A DNA stretch of 9,748 nucleotides, from positions 1-9,748 of the forward strand of contig JASHOI010000571.1 of NCBI GenBank assembly GCA_030041195.1, written 5' to 3'. Both the position numbers and the translations under genes were made by a program. The notes under the pieces were generated by a model, which did no database searches, had not been told where the DNA came from, and worked only from the letters and a program-made list of their open reading frames with translations. This DNA is from Streptosporangiaceae bacterium. GTDB taxonomy: Bacteria > Actinomycetota > Actinomycetes > Streptosporangiales > Streptosporangiaceae. How positions within the stretch are numbered: position 1 is the stretch's first letter; every line of letters begins with the position of its first letter. Shown here one piece after another: positions 1-5,810 of the stretch.

Positions 1-2
1 AG

Positions 3-413
3 GTGTACCCGGAGCCTGGGTTCGAGTCCGAGATCGGCTCGTTCAGCCTGTTCGCCTACCTCTCCCGCTCCCAGGTCACCTGGAACCCGAGCGTGGTCAG
101 CGTGTGCCGTGACTCGCTGTACTGCCCGACGACGGAGGAGTACATCCTGCCGATCATTCACGGGAACGACCGGGCGGAATGGTTCGTGCAGCTCTCCGAC
201 GAGATCATCTGGGACGTCGAAGACCGGGACACCGGACGCAAGCGGGCCAAGGTGATCATGAAGGCAGGTGACGTGGCCGCGATGCCGTCGGACATTCGCC
301 ACCAAGGCTACTCCCCCAAGCGCTCCATGCTGCTGGTCTGGGAGAACGCCAGCCTGAAGATTCCCGAGCTGATCAGCAGCGGGCAGTTCCCCACGCAGCC
401 GGTCGAGTTCTGA
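3..413 (+). CDS. 3-hydroxyanthranilate dioxygenase-like cupin, possibly 5'-truncated by the window edge
   Basis: This is a small single-domain cupin of 136 residues if the GTG at position 3 is the start. The gene reaches the window edge, so the true start may lie upstream. The metal-binding pattern is visible: His53, Glu59 (in AEWFVQL) and His100 (in DIRHQGYS). The spacing is close to the His-Glu-His triad of 3-hydroxyanthranilate 3,4-dioxygenase, whose EWFYQL motif is almost identical. Arg107 and Glu114 sit where that enzyme has substrate-binding Arg and Glu. The first substrate-binding Arg, just before the first His, is not evident. A cytoplasmic Fe(II) ring-cleaving or thiol/aromatic dioxygenase role is an inference; the substrate is unknown. 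The next gene, a MoxR-type ATPase, starts 8 bases after the stop, so the two are probably co-transcribed. Calling it a generic cupin is safe; calling it a true 3-HAO is not. Confidence 0.7.
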   Translation: MYPEPGFESEIGSFSLFAYLSRSQVTWNPSVVSVCRDSLYCPTTEEYILPIIHGNDRAEWFVQLSDEIIWDVEDRDTGRKRAKVIMKAGDVAAMPSDIRHQGYSPKRSMLLVWENASLKIPELISSGQFPTQPVEF

Positions 414-421
414 ACGGTGCC

Positions 422-1303
422 ATGAATAGCCGCCTGGCCGGGCCGACACCGGTCGGGGACCGCCTCGCCCGCGCCGGGTACCTGGCCGACGATCTCATCA
501 CCGATGCCCTGCTGCTGGCCGACGGGCTGAGCAAGCCGCTGCTGATCGAGGGGCCTGCGGGGGTGGGCAAGACCGAGCTGGCCAAGGCCACCGCCACGGT
601 GGTCGGGGCCCGGCTGCTGCGCCTGCAGTGCTATGAGGGCATCGACGAGGCCAAGGCCCTCTACGAGTGGAACTACAAGAAGCAGCTGCTGCGCATTCAG
701 GCCGGAGACGAGCAGTCCTGGGACGAGACCGAAGCGAATATCTTCACTCAGGATTTCCTGCTGGAGCGGCCGCTGCTGGCGGCGATCAGGGCCACCGATC
801 CGGTACTGCTGCTCATCGACGAGGTGGACCGGGTCGAGGTGGAAACCGAAGCCCTGCTGCTCGAGGTGCTGTCCGACTTCCAGGTATCTATCCCGGAGCT
901 CGGCACGCTCACCGCCCGGCAGGCCCCGCTGGTGTTCCTGACGTCGAACGCCACCCGGGAGCTGTCCGACGCGCTCAAGCGCCGCTGCCTGTACCTGCAC
1001 CTGGACTATCCGGGCCCAGACCGGGAGCGCCAGATCATTCAGCTCCGGGTGCCCGAACTGGACACCGCACTGGCCGCGCAGGCCGCGCGGATCGTGCACG
1101 CGCTGCGCTCGCTTCAGCTGGACAAGCCACCGAGCATCTCGGAGAGCGTGGACTGGGCCCGCAGCCTGGTGCTGCTCGGCGTGGCCAAGCTGGACGAGAC
1201 CACAGTCGACCGCACCTTGCCGGTGCTGCTGAAGAACAAGCGCGACCTCGAGCGAGCCCGCACAGAACTGGATCTTGCAGGCTCCGCCCTCCGGGCCGAG
1301 TGA
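422..1303 (+). CDS. MoxR-family AAA+ ATPase, CoxD-like
   Basis: A 293-residue cytoplasmic AAA+ ATPase of the MoxR family. Walker A is GPAGVGKT at residues 44-51, Walker B is LLLIDEVD at about 129-136, sensor 1 is TSN at 174-176, and an LKRRC segment near 186-190 carries the likely arginine finger. The lid region has PSISESVDWARSL at about 237-249, and the region after Walker A has CYEGIDEAKALYEWNYKKQ. From memory, both are typical of the CoxD subgroup linked to aerobic CO dehydrogenase and other metal-enzyme clusters. MoxR ATPases usually work with a von Willebrand factor A protein (CoxE type) as chaperones that mature or activate a metalloenzyme. Here the following genes are a toxin-antitoxin pair and no VWA protein is seen. 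The preceding cupin ends 8 bases before the ATG, so this ATPase may serve that enzyme or a complex encoded further upstream. The family is clear; the client is unknown. Confidence 0.9.
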   Translation: MNSRLAGPTPVGDRLARAGYLADDLITDALLLADGLSKPLLIEGPAGVGKTELAKATATVVGARLLRLQCYEGIDEAKALYEWNYKKQLLRIQAGDEQSWDETEANIFTQDFLLERPLLAAIRATDPVLLLIDEVDRVEVETEALLLEVLSDFQVSIPELGTLTARQAPLVFLTSNATRELSDALKRRCLYLHLDYPGPDRERQIIQLRVPELDTALAAQAARIVHALRSLQLDKPPSISESVDWARSLVLLGVAKLDETTVDRTLPVLLKNKRDLERARTELDLAGSALRAE

Positions 1304-1346
1304 CCGTGCTCGACGCGGGCGTGCAAGGCGGCCGAGGCGAACTCAG

Positions 1347-1365
1347 ATGATATCATTGCTATCAT
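1347..1365 (+). promoter_or_regulatory. Likely promoter/operator of the toxin-antitoxin operon
   Basis: An AT-rich island in GC-rich DNA. ATGATATCAT (1347-1356) is a perfect 10-bp palindrome. TGATATCAT (1348-1356) is followed directly by TGCTATCAT (1357-1365), a 9-bp tandem repeat with one mismatch that runs into the antitoxin ATG at 1364. TATCAT at 1351-1356 fits an actinobacterial -10 box (TAnnnT) and would put the transcription start at or next to the ATG, giving a leaderless message; no Shine-Dalgarno sequence is present. RHH antitoxins normally repress their own operon by binding short palindromes or repeats overlapping the promoter. Binding here is inferred. Confidence 0.6.
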
Positions 1366-1606
1366 GAGCGACAGTCTGCTGATCCGGAACCTGCCGGAGT
1401 CATTGAAGCCGGCACTGCGCCGCCGCGCCGCCGCGCACGGCCGGTCGGTGGAGGCCGAGGCCCGCGTCATCCTTGAGGAGGCCATCGCGGCGGACGACGA
1501 TTTCGTGTCCTGGTGGCTGGACGAGATGGCGTCGGTGCCGGCGGGCAAGCCACTGCCCGTCCCTGACCGCGGCGGCGAGTCCCGCGAAACCGTCAGCTTC
1601 GAATGA
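1364..1606 (+). CDS. vapB: Ribbon-helix-helix antitoxin, FitA/VapB-like
   Basis: An 80-residue antitoxin. The N-terminal part (about residues 4-41) is an Arc/FitA-type ribbon-helix-helix: a short strand LLIRNLPESL, then helix ALRRRAAAHGRS, then VEAEARVILEEAI. This matches the FitA pattern of VIRNL...RA...GRS.EAE.R.IL. The acidic C-terminal half (DDDFVSWWLDEMAS, about 44-57) is likely the disordered-to-helical segment that wraps and inhibits the toxin. It would dimerise, bind the repeats at 1347-1365 and repress the operon, more tightly when the toxin is bound. The start codon lies inside that operator and lacks a ribosome-binding site, so leaderless translation is likely. Its stop overlaps the toxin start as ATGA (1603-1606), giving translational coupling. 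The class is confident; the choice of VapB versus FitA as the name is a matter of convention. Confidence 0.85.
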   Translation: MSDSLLIRNLPESLKPALRRRAAAHGRSVEAEARVILEEAIAADDDFVSWWLDEMASVPAGKPLPVPDRGGESRETVSFE

Positions 1607-2025
1607 TCCTCGTCGACACCAATGTCTGGTCCGAGACCATGCGACCTGCACCGGACCCGGGAGTCGTGGCATGGCTGCGCGCGCACCGCCGGGAGGCGGC
1701 GATCAGCACAATCACGATCGGCGAGTTGCTGACCGGGCTGGCCCTCTTGCCCAACGGCCGGCGCAAGGACTTCCTTGCCATCCGTGTCGAGGGACTGATC
1801 TCCCGCGCCCGGGAACGCAGCTACAGCTACGACGAGCAGGCCGCCCGCGCGCTGCCCACGATCATGGCGGCCAGAAAGAGAATTGGCCGGGAGGTCAGCA
1901 AACCCGTCGATGCCATGATCGCCGCAGTCGCCGCGTCCCGCGGCATGGCCATCGCCACTCGTAACACCGGCGACTTCGGGGGCATGGGCGTCGAAGTGAT
2001 CAACCCCTGGGACGTACCCGGCTAA
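1603..2025 (+). CDS. vapC: PIN-domain toxin, FitB/VapC-like ribonuclease
   Basis: A 140-residue PIN-domain ribonuclease, full length for the FitB/VapC family. The acidic catalytic residues are visible: Asp5 in MILVDTN, Glu41 in ITIGELLTG, Asp103 in KPVDAMIAA, and the ATRNTGDF segment near 118-125. The usual fourth acid may be Asp124, since the position occupied by Asp in FitB (TRDTG) is Asn121 here. The C-terminal VINPWD is a FitB hallmark. VapC-type toxins cut specific tRNA, rRNA or mRNA with Mg2+ and stop growth when the antitoxin is lost; the target here cannot be read from sequence. The ATGA overlap with the antitoxin implies coupled translation. The pair sits as a self-contained cassette between the MoxR ATPase and an unrelated gene, in keeping with the mobility of such modules, although no mobile-element ends are seen. 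Confidence 0.9.
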   Translation: MILVDTNVWSETMRPAPDPGVVAWLRAHRREAAISTITIGELLTGLALLPNGRRKDFLAIRVEGLISRARERSYSYDEQAARALPTIMAARKRIGREVSKPVDAMIAAVAASRGMAIATRNTGDFGGMGVEVINPWDVPG

Positions 2026-2078
2026 CATCATCTGGCCATGTCTTGCGTCAGTGCGCGATGGTATGGGCGGGAGTTGTG

Positions 2079-3740
2079 ATGCTGGCTGAGCGGGAGCTGG
2101 TTGCGCTGCTGTACCGCGCTGACTGGACGCGGCTGCGCTTGTCGGGTGAGGTGAGCGGCGTGGACGAGCCGCTGCTTTCGATGATCACCCGCGTGCGGAC
2201 CGTGCATGGTGAGACCGGCGGGCCGTTCCCCCCGTTCCCGTCCGACTTCATCAGGCCGCAGCCGCAGCTGACGAGGCTGCTGATCGCCCCCGGCAGGCGT
2301 TACCGCAAAGATAGCGACGACGGGCGGTTCGCGCAGGGCTGCGATGGCGACCGCATCTGGCAGTGGTGGCGCGACCCCCCGCCGGGGGAGGTGCACCTCA
2401 GCGGCCGCCCGGAACCGCCGTTTCCGGCCCTGCTGTGCCCGTCCTGGCTGCTCGCCGGGTACGACCTGCAGGTCGGGGAGCCGGTTTCGGCGTGCGGACG
2501 CGACGGCATCCGCGTGGTGGCGACGCCGCGCCACGACATGATCCGGAGGGGCACGCCGCCGTTCCTGCCGTTCAGCCCGTGGCCGCCGGCCCGGTTCGAC
2601 CGTGTCGACGCGATCGTCGACACCGGGCTCGGGATCTTGCTCAGGTGCGAGCGGAGGAGGGGAGACCGCGCGCCGGAGGTGATCGAGTTCAGGAGCCTGA
2701 ACGCGGACCCGGTGCCTGATCCGGCGCGGTTCGCGGCCCCGGCCGGCAGCGTCATCGGCGACGGATGCGGGGGCCCGTTCAGCGGGATGGGCTGGGAGAT
2801 CGCCAAGACGGCGGCGGGGCTGGCCGCCGGCGGGCTCGGCGCCACGATCAGGTTCTCGCCGTTCGGGCCGCTGCGGCCGTCCCGCCCGGCGCACGGCGAC
2901 GGCGACGCCGAGGCGGCAATGCCGCACGACGATCCTCCGCCCGGCGATGCCGCGGACGGGCCGCCGGCCGGCGACGAGGTGCTGCACCTGCTGTACCGCG
3001 GCGGCGCCCGCACTCCGGCGTTCACCGCCACACTGCATGAGTGGTTCGAGCCCCGCGCGCTGCTCGCCGCCGTCCCCCCGTCAGCCCGCAAGGCGGGATT
3101 CGGCGGGGTCGGGTTCCTGATCGATACGCTCAGCGCCGCCGCGCGAGATGCCGGAGACCAGCAGGCCGTAAAACACGTGGTGAGCAGCGTCCGGATCGAC
3201 GGCTGGGACAGCTACCGGATCGACCGCAGCTACCGGACGCCACGCCCGCGCGAGAGGCACGAGCGCCGCGACACCGAATGGGTGACGGCCGCCTGCGACG
3301 GGCGCAAGCGCTACCTGGTGTACGCCGACCGGGTGTGCACCGGCCCGCCCGCGCCGCCGCCAGCAGAACTCACCGACCTCACCGACGGTTCCTGGCTGCT
3401 CAGATGCCAGCTGACGGGCGGCGACCAGATCACGGCCGGGGGCCGGCCTGCGTACCGCATCTGCGTCTTCCGCTCCCGGTCCGCCTCGCCGCCGATGACG
3501 TTCTTCTTCCCCTCTGTCGTGGTGCTCGACGCCGAATCCGGGCGGCTGCTGCGGCTTACCTGCTACAGCGCGGGCAAGCCCGTGGCGCGGTACGAACTGC
3601 GTGACGTAACCGCCAACGGCGGCGGCCATGCCCCATTCGAAGTTCCGCCGGGTCTGCCGGTCATCGACGAAGCGGACTTATCCCACCTGGCCCAGGGCGG
3701 TCGCGGGGCGGCGCCCAGCCGGCGACTGCCCGTCGGCTGA
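2079..3740 (+). CDS. Uncharacterised protein with two internally repeated domains (possibly LolA/RseB-like fold)
   Basis: I do not recognise this 553-residue protein. The ATG at 2079 is chosen because GGGAG (2069-2073) lies 5 bases upstream; a GTG at 2076 and an in-frame TTG at 2043 are alternatives. No signal peptide or clear membrane helix is seen. The two halves look like copies of one domain. Copy 1 spans about residues 1-225 and copy 2 about 299-528, joined by a Gly/Ala/Pro-rich acidic linker. Matching landmarks are VALLYRADW (8-16) with LHLLYRGGA (302-310), then DGDRIWQWW (89-97) with DGRKRYLVY (407-415). Next are PSWLLAGYDL (121-130) with GSWLLRCQLT (437-446), and DAIVDTGLGILLRCE (177-191) with VVVLDAESGRLLRLT (480-494). 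The order (strand with D-G-x-R, SWLL, D-x-x-x-G-x-L-L-R) recalls LolA/RseB-like beta sheets, but without a lipoprotein signal. The gene stands alone, downstream of the toxin and convergent with arsC. Confidence 0.75.
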   Translation: MLAERELVALLYRADWTRLRLSGEVSGVDEPLLSMITRVRTVHGETGGPFPPFPSDFIRPQPQLTRLLIAPGRRYRKDSDDGRFAQGCDGDRIWQWWRDPPPGEVHLSGRPEPPFPALLCPSWLLAGYDLQVGEPVSACGRDGIRVVATPRHDMIRRGTPPFLPFSPWPPARFDRVDAIVDTGLGILLRCERRRGDRAPEVIEFRSLNADPVPDPARFAAPAGSVIGDGCGGPFSGMGWEIAKTAAGLAAGGLGATIRFSPFGPLRPSRPAHGDGDAEAAMPHDDPPPGDAADGPPAGDEVLHLLYRGGARTPAFTATLHEWFEPRALLAAVPPSARKAGFGGVGFLIDTLSAAARDAGDQQAVKHVVSSVRIDGWDSYRIDRSYRTPRPRERHERRDTEWVTAACDGRKRYLVYADRVCTGPPAPPPAELTDLTDGSWLLRCQLTGGDQITAGGRPAYRICVFRSRSASPPMTFFFPSVVVLDAESGRLLRLTCYSAGKPVARYELRDVTANGGGHAPFEVPPGLPVIDEADLSHLAQGGRGAAPSRRLPVG

Positions 3741-3759
3741 CGGCCGGCAGCGCCGGCCG
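3741..3759. terminator. GC stem-loop between convergent genes
   Basis: CGGCCGGC (3741-3748) and GCCGGCCG (3752-3759) form a perfect 8-bp stem with a 3-base AGC loop. The stem begins right after the stop of the upstream plus-strand gene and lies 2 bases beyond the arsC stop on the other strand. It is symmetrical and could end transcription from both sides. There is no U-tract, which is common for actinobacterial terminators, so its strength is uncertain. Confidence 0.55.
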
Positions 3760-3761
3760 GC

Positions 3762-4178
3762 TCAGGTCACCTGGCGGGGCCCGGCCAGCTCGGCCGCCAG
3801 CGCCCGCACCCGCCGGGCGATCTCGTCGCGGATCGGCCGCACCTGCTCCACCGCCAGCCCGGCGGGGTCGGGCAGGTCCCAGTCCAGGTACCGCTTGCCC
3901 GGGTACACCGGGCACGCATCACCGCAACCCATCGTGACCACCACGTCAGCGGTCTCCACCTTGCCAGTGGTCAGCGGCTTGGGGAACTCACGCGAGATGT
4001 CCAGGCCGATCTCGGCCATCGCCGCCACCACCGCCGGGTTCAGCTCGCTGGCCGGCTGCGACCCGGCCGAGGTGACCTTCACCCGTCCCGTCGCCACCTG
4101 GTCCAGCAGCGCGGCGGCCATCTGCGACCGGCCTGCGTTGTGCGTGCACACGAACAGCACTTCGGGCGTCCTGCCCAC
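3762..4178 (-). CDS. arsC: Arsenate reductase, low-molecular-weight phosphatase type
   Basis: A 138-residue cytoplasmic arsenate reductase that turns As(V) into As(III). The N-terminal VLFVCTHNAGRSQMA holds the C-x5-R-S anion-binding loop (Cys11, Arg17, Ser18). Two further cysteines, Cys85 and Cys89 in MGCGDACP, are the likely resolving pair that ends as a disulfide, followed by YPGKRYLDWDLPDP, which carries the Asp of this fold. Cys-x3-Cys is closer than the Cys82/Cys89 spacing of the S. aureus enzyme. The electron donor could be thioredoxin or a mycothiol/mycoredoxin system; the sequence does not decide. The GTG at 4178 is chosen because GGGGAG lies 5 bases upstream and the protein then begins just before the first strand. 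A longer in-frame extension is possible but has arginine-rich, non-protein-like sequence from the antisense of the preceding gene. It is third in the arsM-aquaporin-arsC operon, 16 bases after the aquaporin stop. Confidence 0.95.
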   Translation of the reverse strand: MGRTPEVLFVCTHNAGRSQMAAALLDQVATGRVKVTSAGSQPASELNPAVVAAMAEIGLDISREFPKPLTTGKVETADVVVTMGCGDACPVYPGKRYLDWDLPDPAGLAVEQVRPIRDEIARRVRALAAELAGPRQVT

Positions 4179-4194
4179 CTGTGCTCCCCTCTCT

Positions 4195-4911
4195 TCAGCC
4201 GGCCAGCCGGGCGGGCTCGCCCGCCTCGGCCGCGGCGTGCCGCCGTGCCGGGAACACTGCCACCGCCAGGCCGGTGCCGACCGCGCCGCCGGCGACCTGC
4301 GCGGCGAGAAACGCCGGGACCGACGACGGCGCGATCCCGGCATAGGTAGCCGTCAGCGCCCGGCCGACCGTGACCGCCGGGTTGGCGAACGAGGTGGACG
4401 AGGTGAACCAGTACGCCGCGCCGATCCACGCCCCCACCGCCCACGCCGCGTGCTGGCTGCGCCCGGTCCGCGCCAGCGCCACGATCACCAGCAGCAGTCC
4501 CGCTGTCGCCACCAGCTCCCCCGACACCACGCCGGCGCCGCCCCGGTGCGTGCCCGACACCGCCAGCACCGGCTCGGAGAACATCGCATCGGCCAGCGCC
4601 GCGCCGCCGATCGCCCCGGCCACCTGGCACCCGATCACCGCCAGCGCCTGGCCCGGCCCGTAGGCGCGCGGGGTGCCCCGGGCCAGCACCCAGTCCGACC
4701 CGGTCACCAGCGGGTTGAACTGCGCGCCGCCAGCCGGGGCGAACACCACGATCAGCACCGCCAGCCCCATGGCGGTTACCAGCGAGCACACCAGCAGCCG
4801 CAGCGCGCCGTCGGTGGTGAGCCGGGACGCCGCGATACCCGATCCCACCACCACCGCGACCAGCAGGCCGGTCCCGGTGAACTCGGCTGTCAGGCGCCGG
4901 GCCAGCGCCAT
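4195..4911 (-). CDS. aqpS: AqpS-like aquaglyceroporin of the ars operon
   Basis: A 238-residue membrane channel of the MIP/aquaporin family with six predicted hydrophobic spans and two half-helix motifs. The first is a variant, Asn66-Pro67-Leu68 in AQFNPLVT; the second is canonical, Asn177-Pro178-Ala179 in FANPAVTVGRA. The residue after the second NPA is Val180, where water channels usually have the selectivity-filter arginine. From memory, the arsenical channel AqpS of Sinorhizobium has valine there too, which favours passage of larger uncharged solutes such as As(OH)3 and methylarsenicals. Sitting between arsM and arsC with no ArsB or Acr3 pump in view, it is the likely exit route for arsenite made by ArsC or for ArsM products. 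The ATG at 4911 follows the arsM stop by 2 bases; a GTG at 4917 would overlap that stop as GTGA. Either way translation is probably coupled. The family is certain; arsenical transport is inferred. Confidence 0.9.
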   Translation of the reverse strand: MALARRLTAEFTGTGLLVAVVVGSGIAASRLTTDGALRLLVCSLVTAMGLAVLIVVFAPAGGAQFNPLVTGSDWVLARGTPRAYGPGQALAVIGCQVAGAIGGAALADAMFSEPVLAVSGTHRGGAGVVSGELVATAGLLLVIVALARTGRSQHAAWAVGAWIGAAYWFTSSTSFANPAVTVGRALTATYAGIAPSSVPAFLAAQVAGGAVGTGLAVAVFPARRHAAAEAGEPARLAG

Positions 4912-4913
4912 GC

Positions 4914-5717
4914 TCACGCCGCAGCCGGTTTGACGGCCCGGATGGTGGCTGCGTGCATGTCCGGTGCCGCCTGGGCCGTGAACGTCACCGACGCGCCGGT
5001 GAAACCGGCTGCCGCGAGCCCGTTCAGGTACTCCGCCCGGGTCAGCGCGCCGGCGATGCACCCCACGTACGACCCGGCCGCCGCGCGGTCCGCCGGCGAC
5101 ATGTGATCGGCGGCCACCACGTCCGAGATCCCGATCCGCCCGCCGGGCACCAGCACTCGGAACATCTCCGCCAGGACGGCGGGCTTGTCGGTGGACAGGT
5201 TGATCACGCAGTTGGAGATCACCACGTCCACCGCCGCGTCCGGCAGCGGCAGCGCCTCGATCACGCCCTTGCGGAACTCCACATTCACCGCACCGGCCTT
5301 CGCCGCGTTGGCCCGGGCCAGCTCCAGCATCTCCTCTGTCATGTCCACCCCGTACGCGAACCCCGACGGGCCCACCCGCCGCGCCGACAGCAGCACGTCA
5401 ATGCCGCCGCCCGAGCCCAGGTCCAGCACCCGCTCACCCTCCCGCAACTCCGCGACCGCCAGCGGGTTCCCGCAGCCCAGGCTGGCCTGCACCGCTTCGG
5501 CCGGCAGCCCGTTGGTCTCGCCCTCGCCGTACAGCGGCGCGCCGAGCCAGTCCGCCGAATCCAGCGCAGCCGGCCCGGTGCCGCAGCACGACTGCTCCTC
5601 GGGCCCGCCGCAGCACTCCGCCGCCTCGCCCCGCGCGGGCGCCAGCACGGCCCGCGCCGCCTCGGCGTACCGGGCCCTTACCTGCTCCCGCATGCTCTCG
5701 CCGGTCTCAGCGCTCAT
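4914..5717 (-). CDS. arsM: Arsenite S-adenosylmethionine methyltransferase
   Basis: A 267-residue cytoplasmic ArsM that methylates As(III) with S-adenosylmethionine, giving mono-, di- and possibly trimethylarsenicals. The SAM-binding motif I is [14 protein letters not shown] (about 97-110), with the acidic end of strand 2 in YGVDMTEEM. The three conserved As(III)-binding cysteines are present: Cys82 in LGCGNP, Cys170 in ISNCVINLS and Cys220 in YVGCIAGAL, matching Cys72/174/224 of CmArsM. Two extra cysteine pairs, Cys35-Cys36 and Cys44-Cys45, lie near the N terminus in a Gly/Glu-rich stretch and may capture arsenic first. The ATG at 5717 is chosen for the AGGGG 9 bases upstream (5727-5731); an ATG at 5738 lies inside the operator repeat and is less likely. 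It is the first gene of the operon, divergent from arsR, and presumably induced by arsenite through ArsR. Confidence 0.95.
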   Translation of the reverse strand: MSAETGESMREQVRARYAEAARAVLAPARGEAAECCGGPEEQSCCGTGPAALDSADWLGAPLYGEGETNGLPAEAVQASLGCGNPLAVAELREGERVLDLGSGGGIDVLLSARRVGPSGFAYGVDMTEEMLELARANAAKAGAVNVEFRKGVIEALPLPDAAVDVVISNCVINLSTDKPAVLAEMFRVLVPGGRIGISDVVAADHMSPADRAAAGSYVGCIAGALTRAEYLNGLAAAGFTGASVTFTAQAAPDMHAATIRAVKPAAA

Positions 5718-5730
5718 CCCGATCAACCCC

Positions 5731-5758
5731 TGAGGCATAGATGACTGTCGATGCCTCA
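5731..5758. promoter_or_regulatory. ArsR operator 1, inside a 28-bp dyad
   Basis: TGAGGCAT (5731-5738) and ATGCCTCA (5751-5758) are perfect inverted repeats with a 12-base spacer. Within them, GCATAGATGACTGTCGATGC (5735-5754) is an imperfect dyad that matches operator 2 at 14 of 20 positions. It lies 13 bases upstream of the arsM start, so a bound ArsR would block arsM transcription; if transcription starts upstream, the outer repeat could also fold in the leader. Binding is inferred. Confidence 0.65.
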
Positions 5759-5770
5759 GCCTGCCGTGGG

Positions 5771-5790
5771 ACATAGACGGATGTCAATGT
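5771..5790. promoter_or_regulatory. ArsR operator 2, overlapping divergent promoters
   Basis: ACATAGACGGATGTCAATGT is a 20-bp imperfect dyad, with 7 of 10 half-site positions symmetrical, centred 36 bp from operator 1. It shares CATAGA, TGTC and ATG at identical offsets with operator 1. It sits just upstream of the arsR -10 box and contains, on the minus strand, a consensus -35 TTGACA (5787-5782) pointing toward arsM. I see no convincing -10 box for that -35. A repressor here could control both directions. Confidence 0.65.
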
Positions 5791-5798
5791 CTGGTCCG

Positions 5799-5804
5799 TA
5801 TACT
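5799..5804 (+). promoter_or_regulatory. -10 box of arsR, leaderless promoter
   Basis: TATACT is close to the consensus -10 and ends 6 bases before the arsR GTG at 5811, so transcription should start at or beside the start codon. No clear -35 at standard spacing is seen; TAGACG (5774-5779) would leave a 19-base spacer. The absence of a ribosome-binding site before the GTG supports leaderless translation. Confidence 0.65.
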
Positions 5805-5810
5805 GGCCGG

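Noticed and set aside
2043..2078. TTG start at 2043 for the duplicated-domain protein, and TAACAT (2023-2028) as its -10 box
   Set aside because: No ribosome-binding site precedes the TTG, whereas the ATG at 2079 has one; TAACAT lies over the toxin stop codon and lacks a -35, so it is not convincing.
1304..2078. Possible mobile element carrying the toxin-antitoxin pair
   Set aside because: I see no transposase, terminal inverted repeats or target-site duplications around the cassette.
4179..4343. Longer N terminus for arsC
   Set aside because: The added residues are Arg/Pro-rich antisense-like sequence, overlap the aquaporin gene, and the GTG at 4178 has a well-placed ribosome-binding site and gives the family's usual length.
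3628..5106. Long plus-strand reading frame of 492 codons across the ars operon
   Set aside because: It is antisense to arsC, the aquaporin and arsM, all of which have clear family motifs; its translation is Arg/Pro/His-rich low-complexity sequence typical of high-GC shadow frames.
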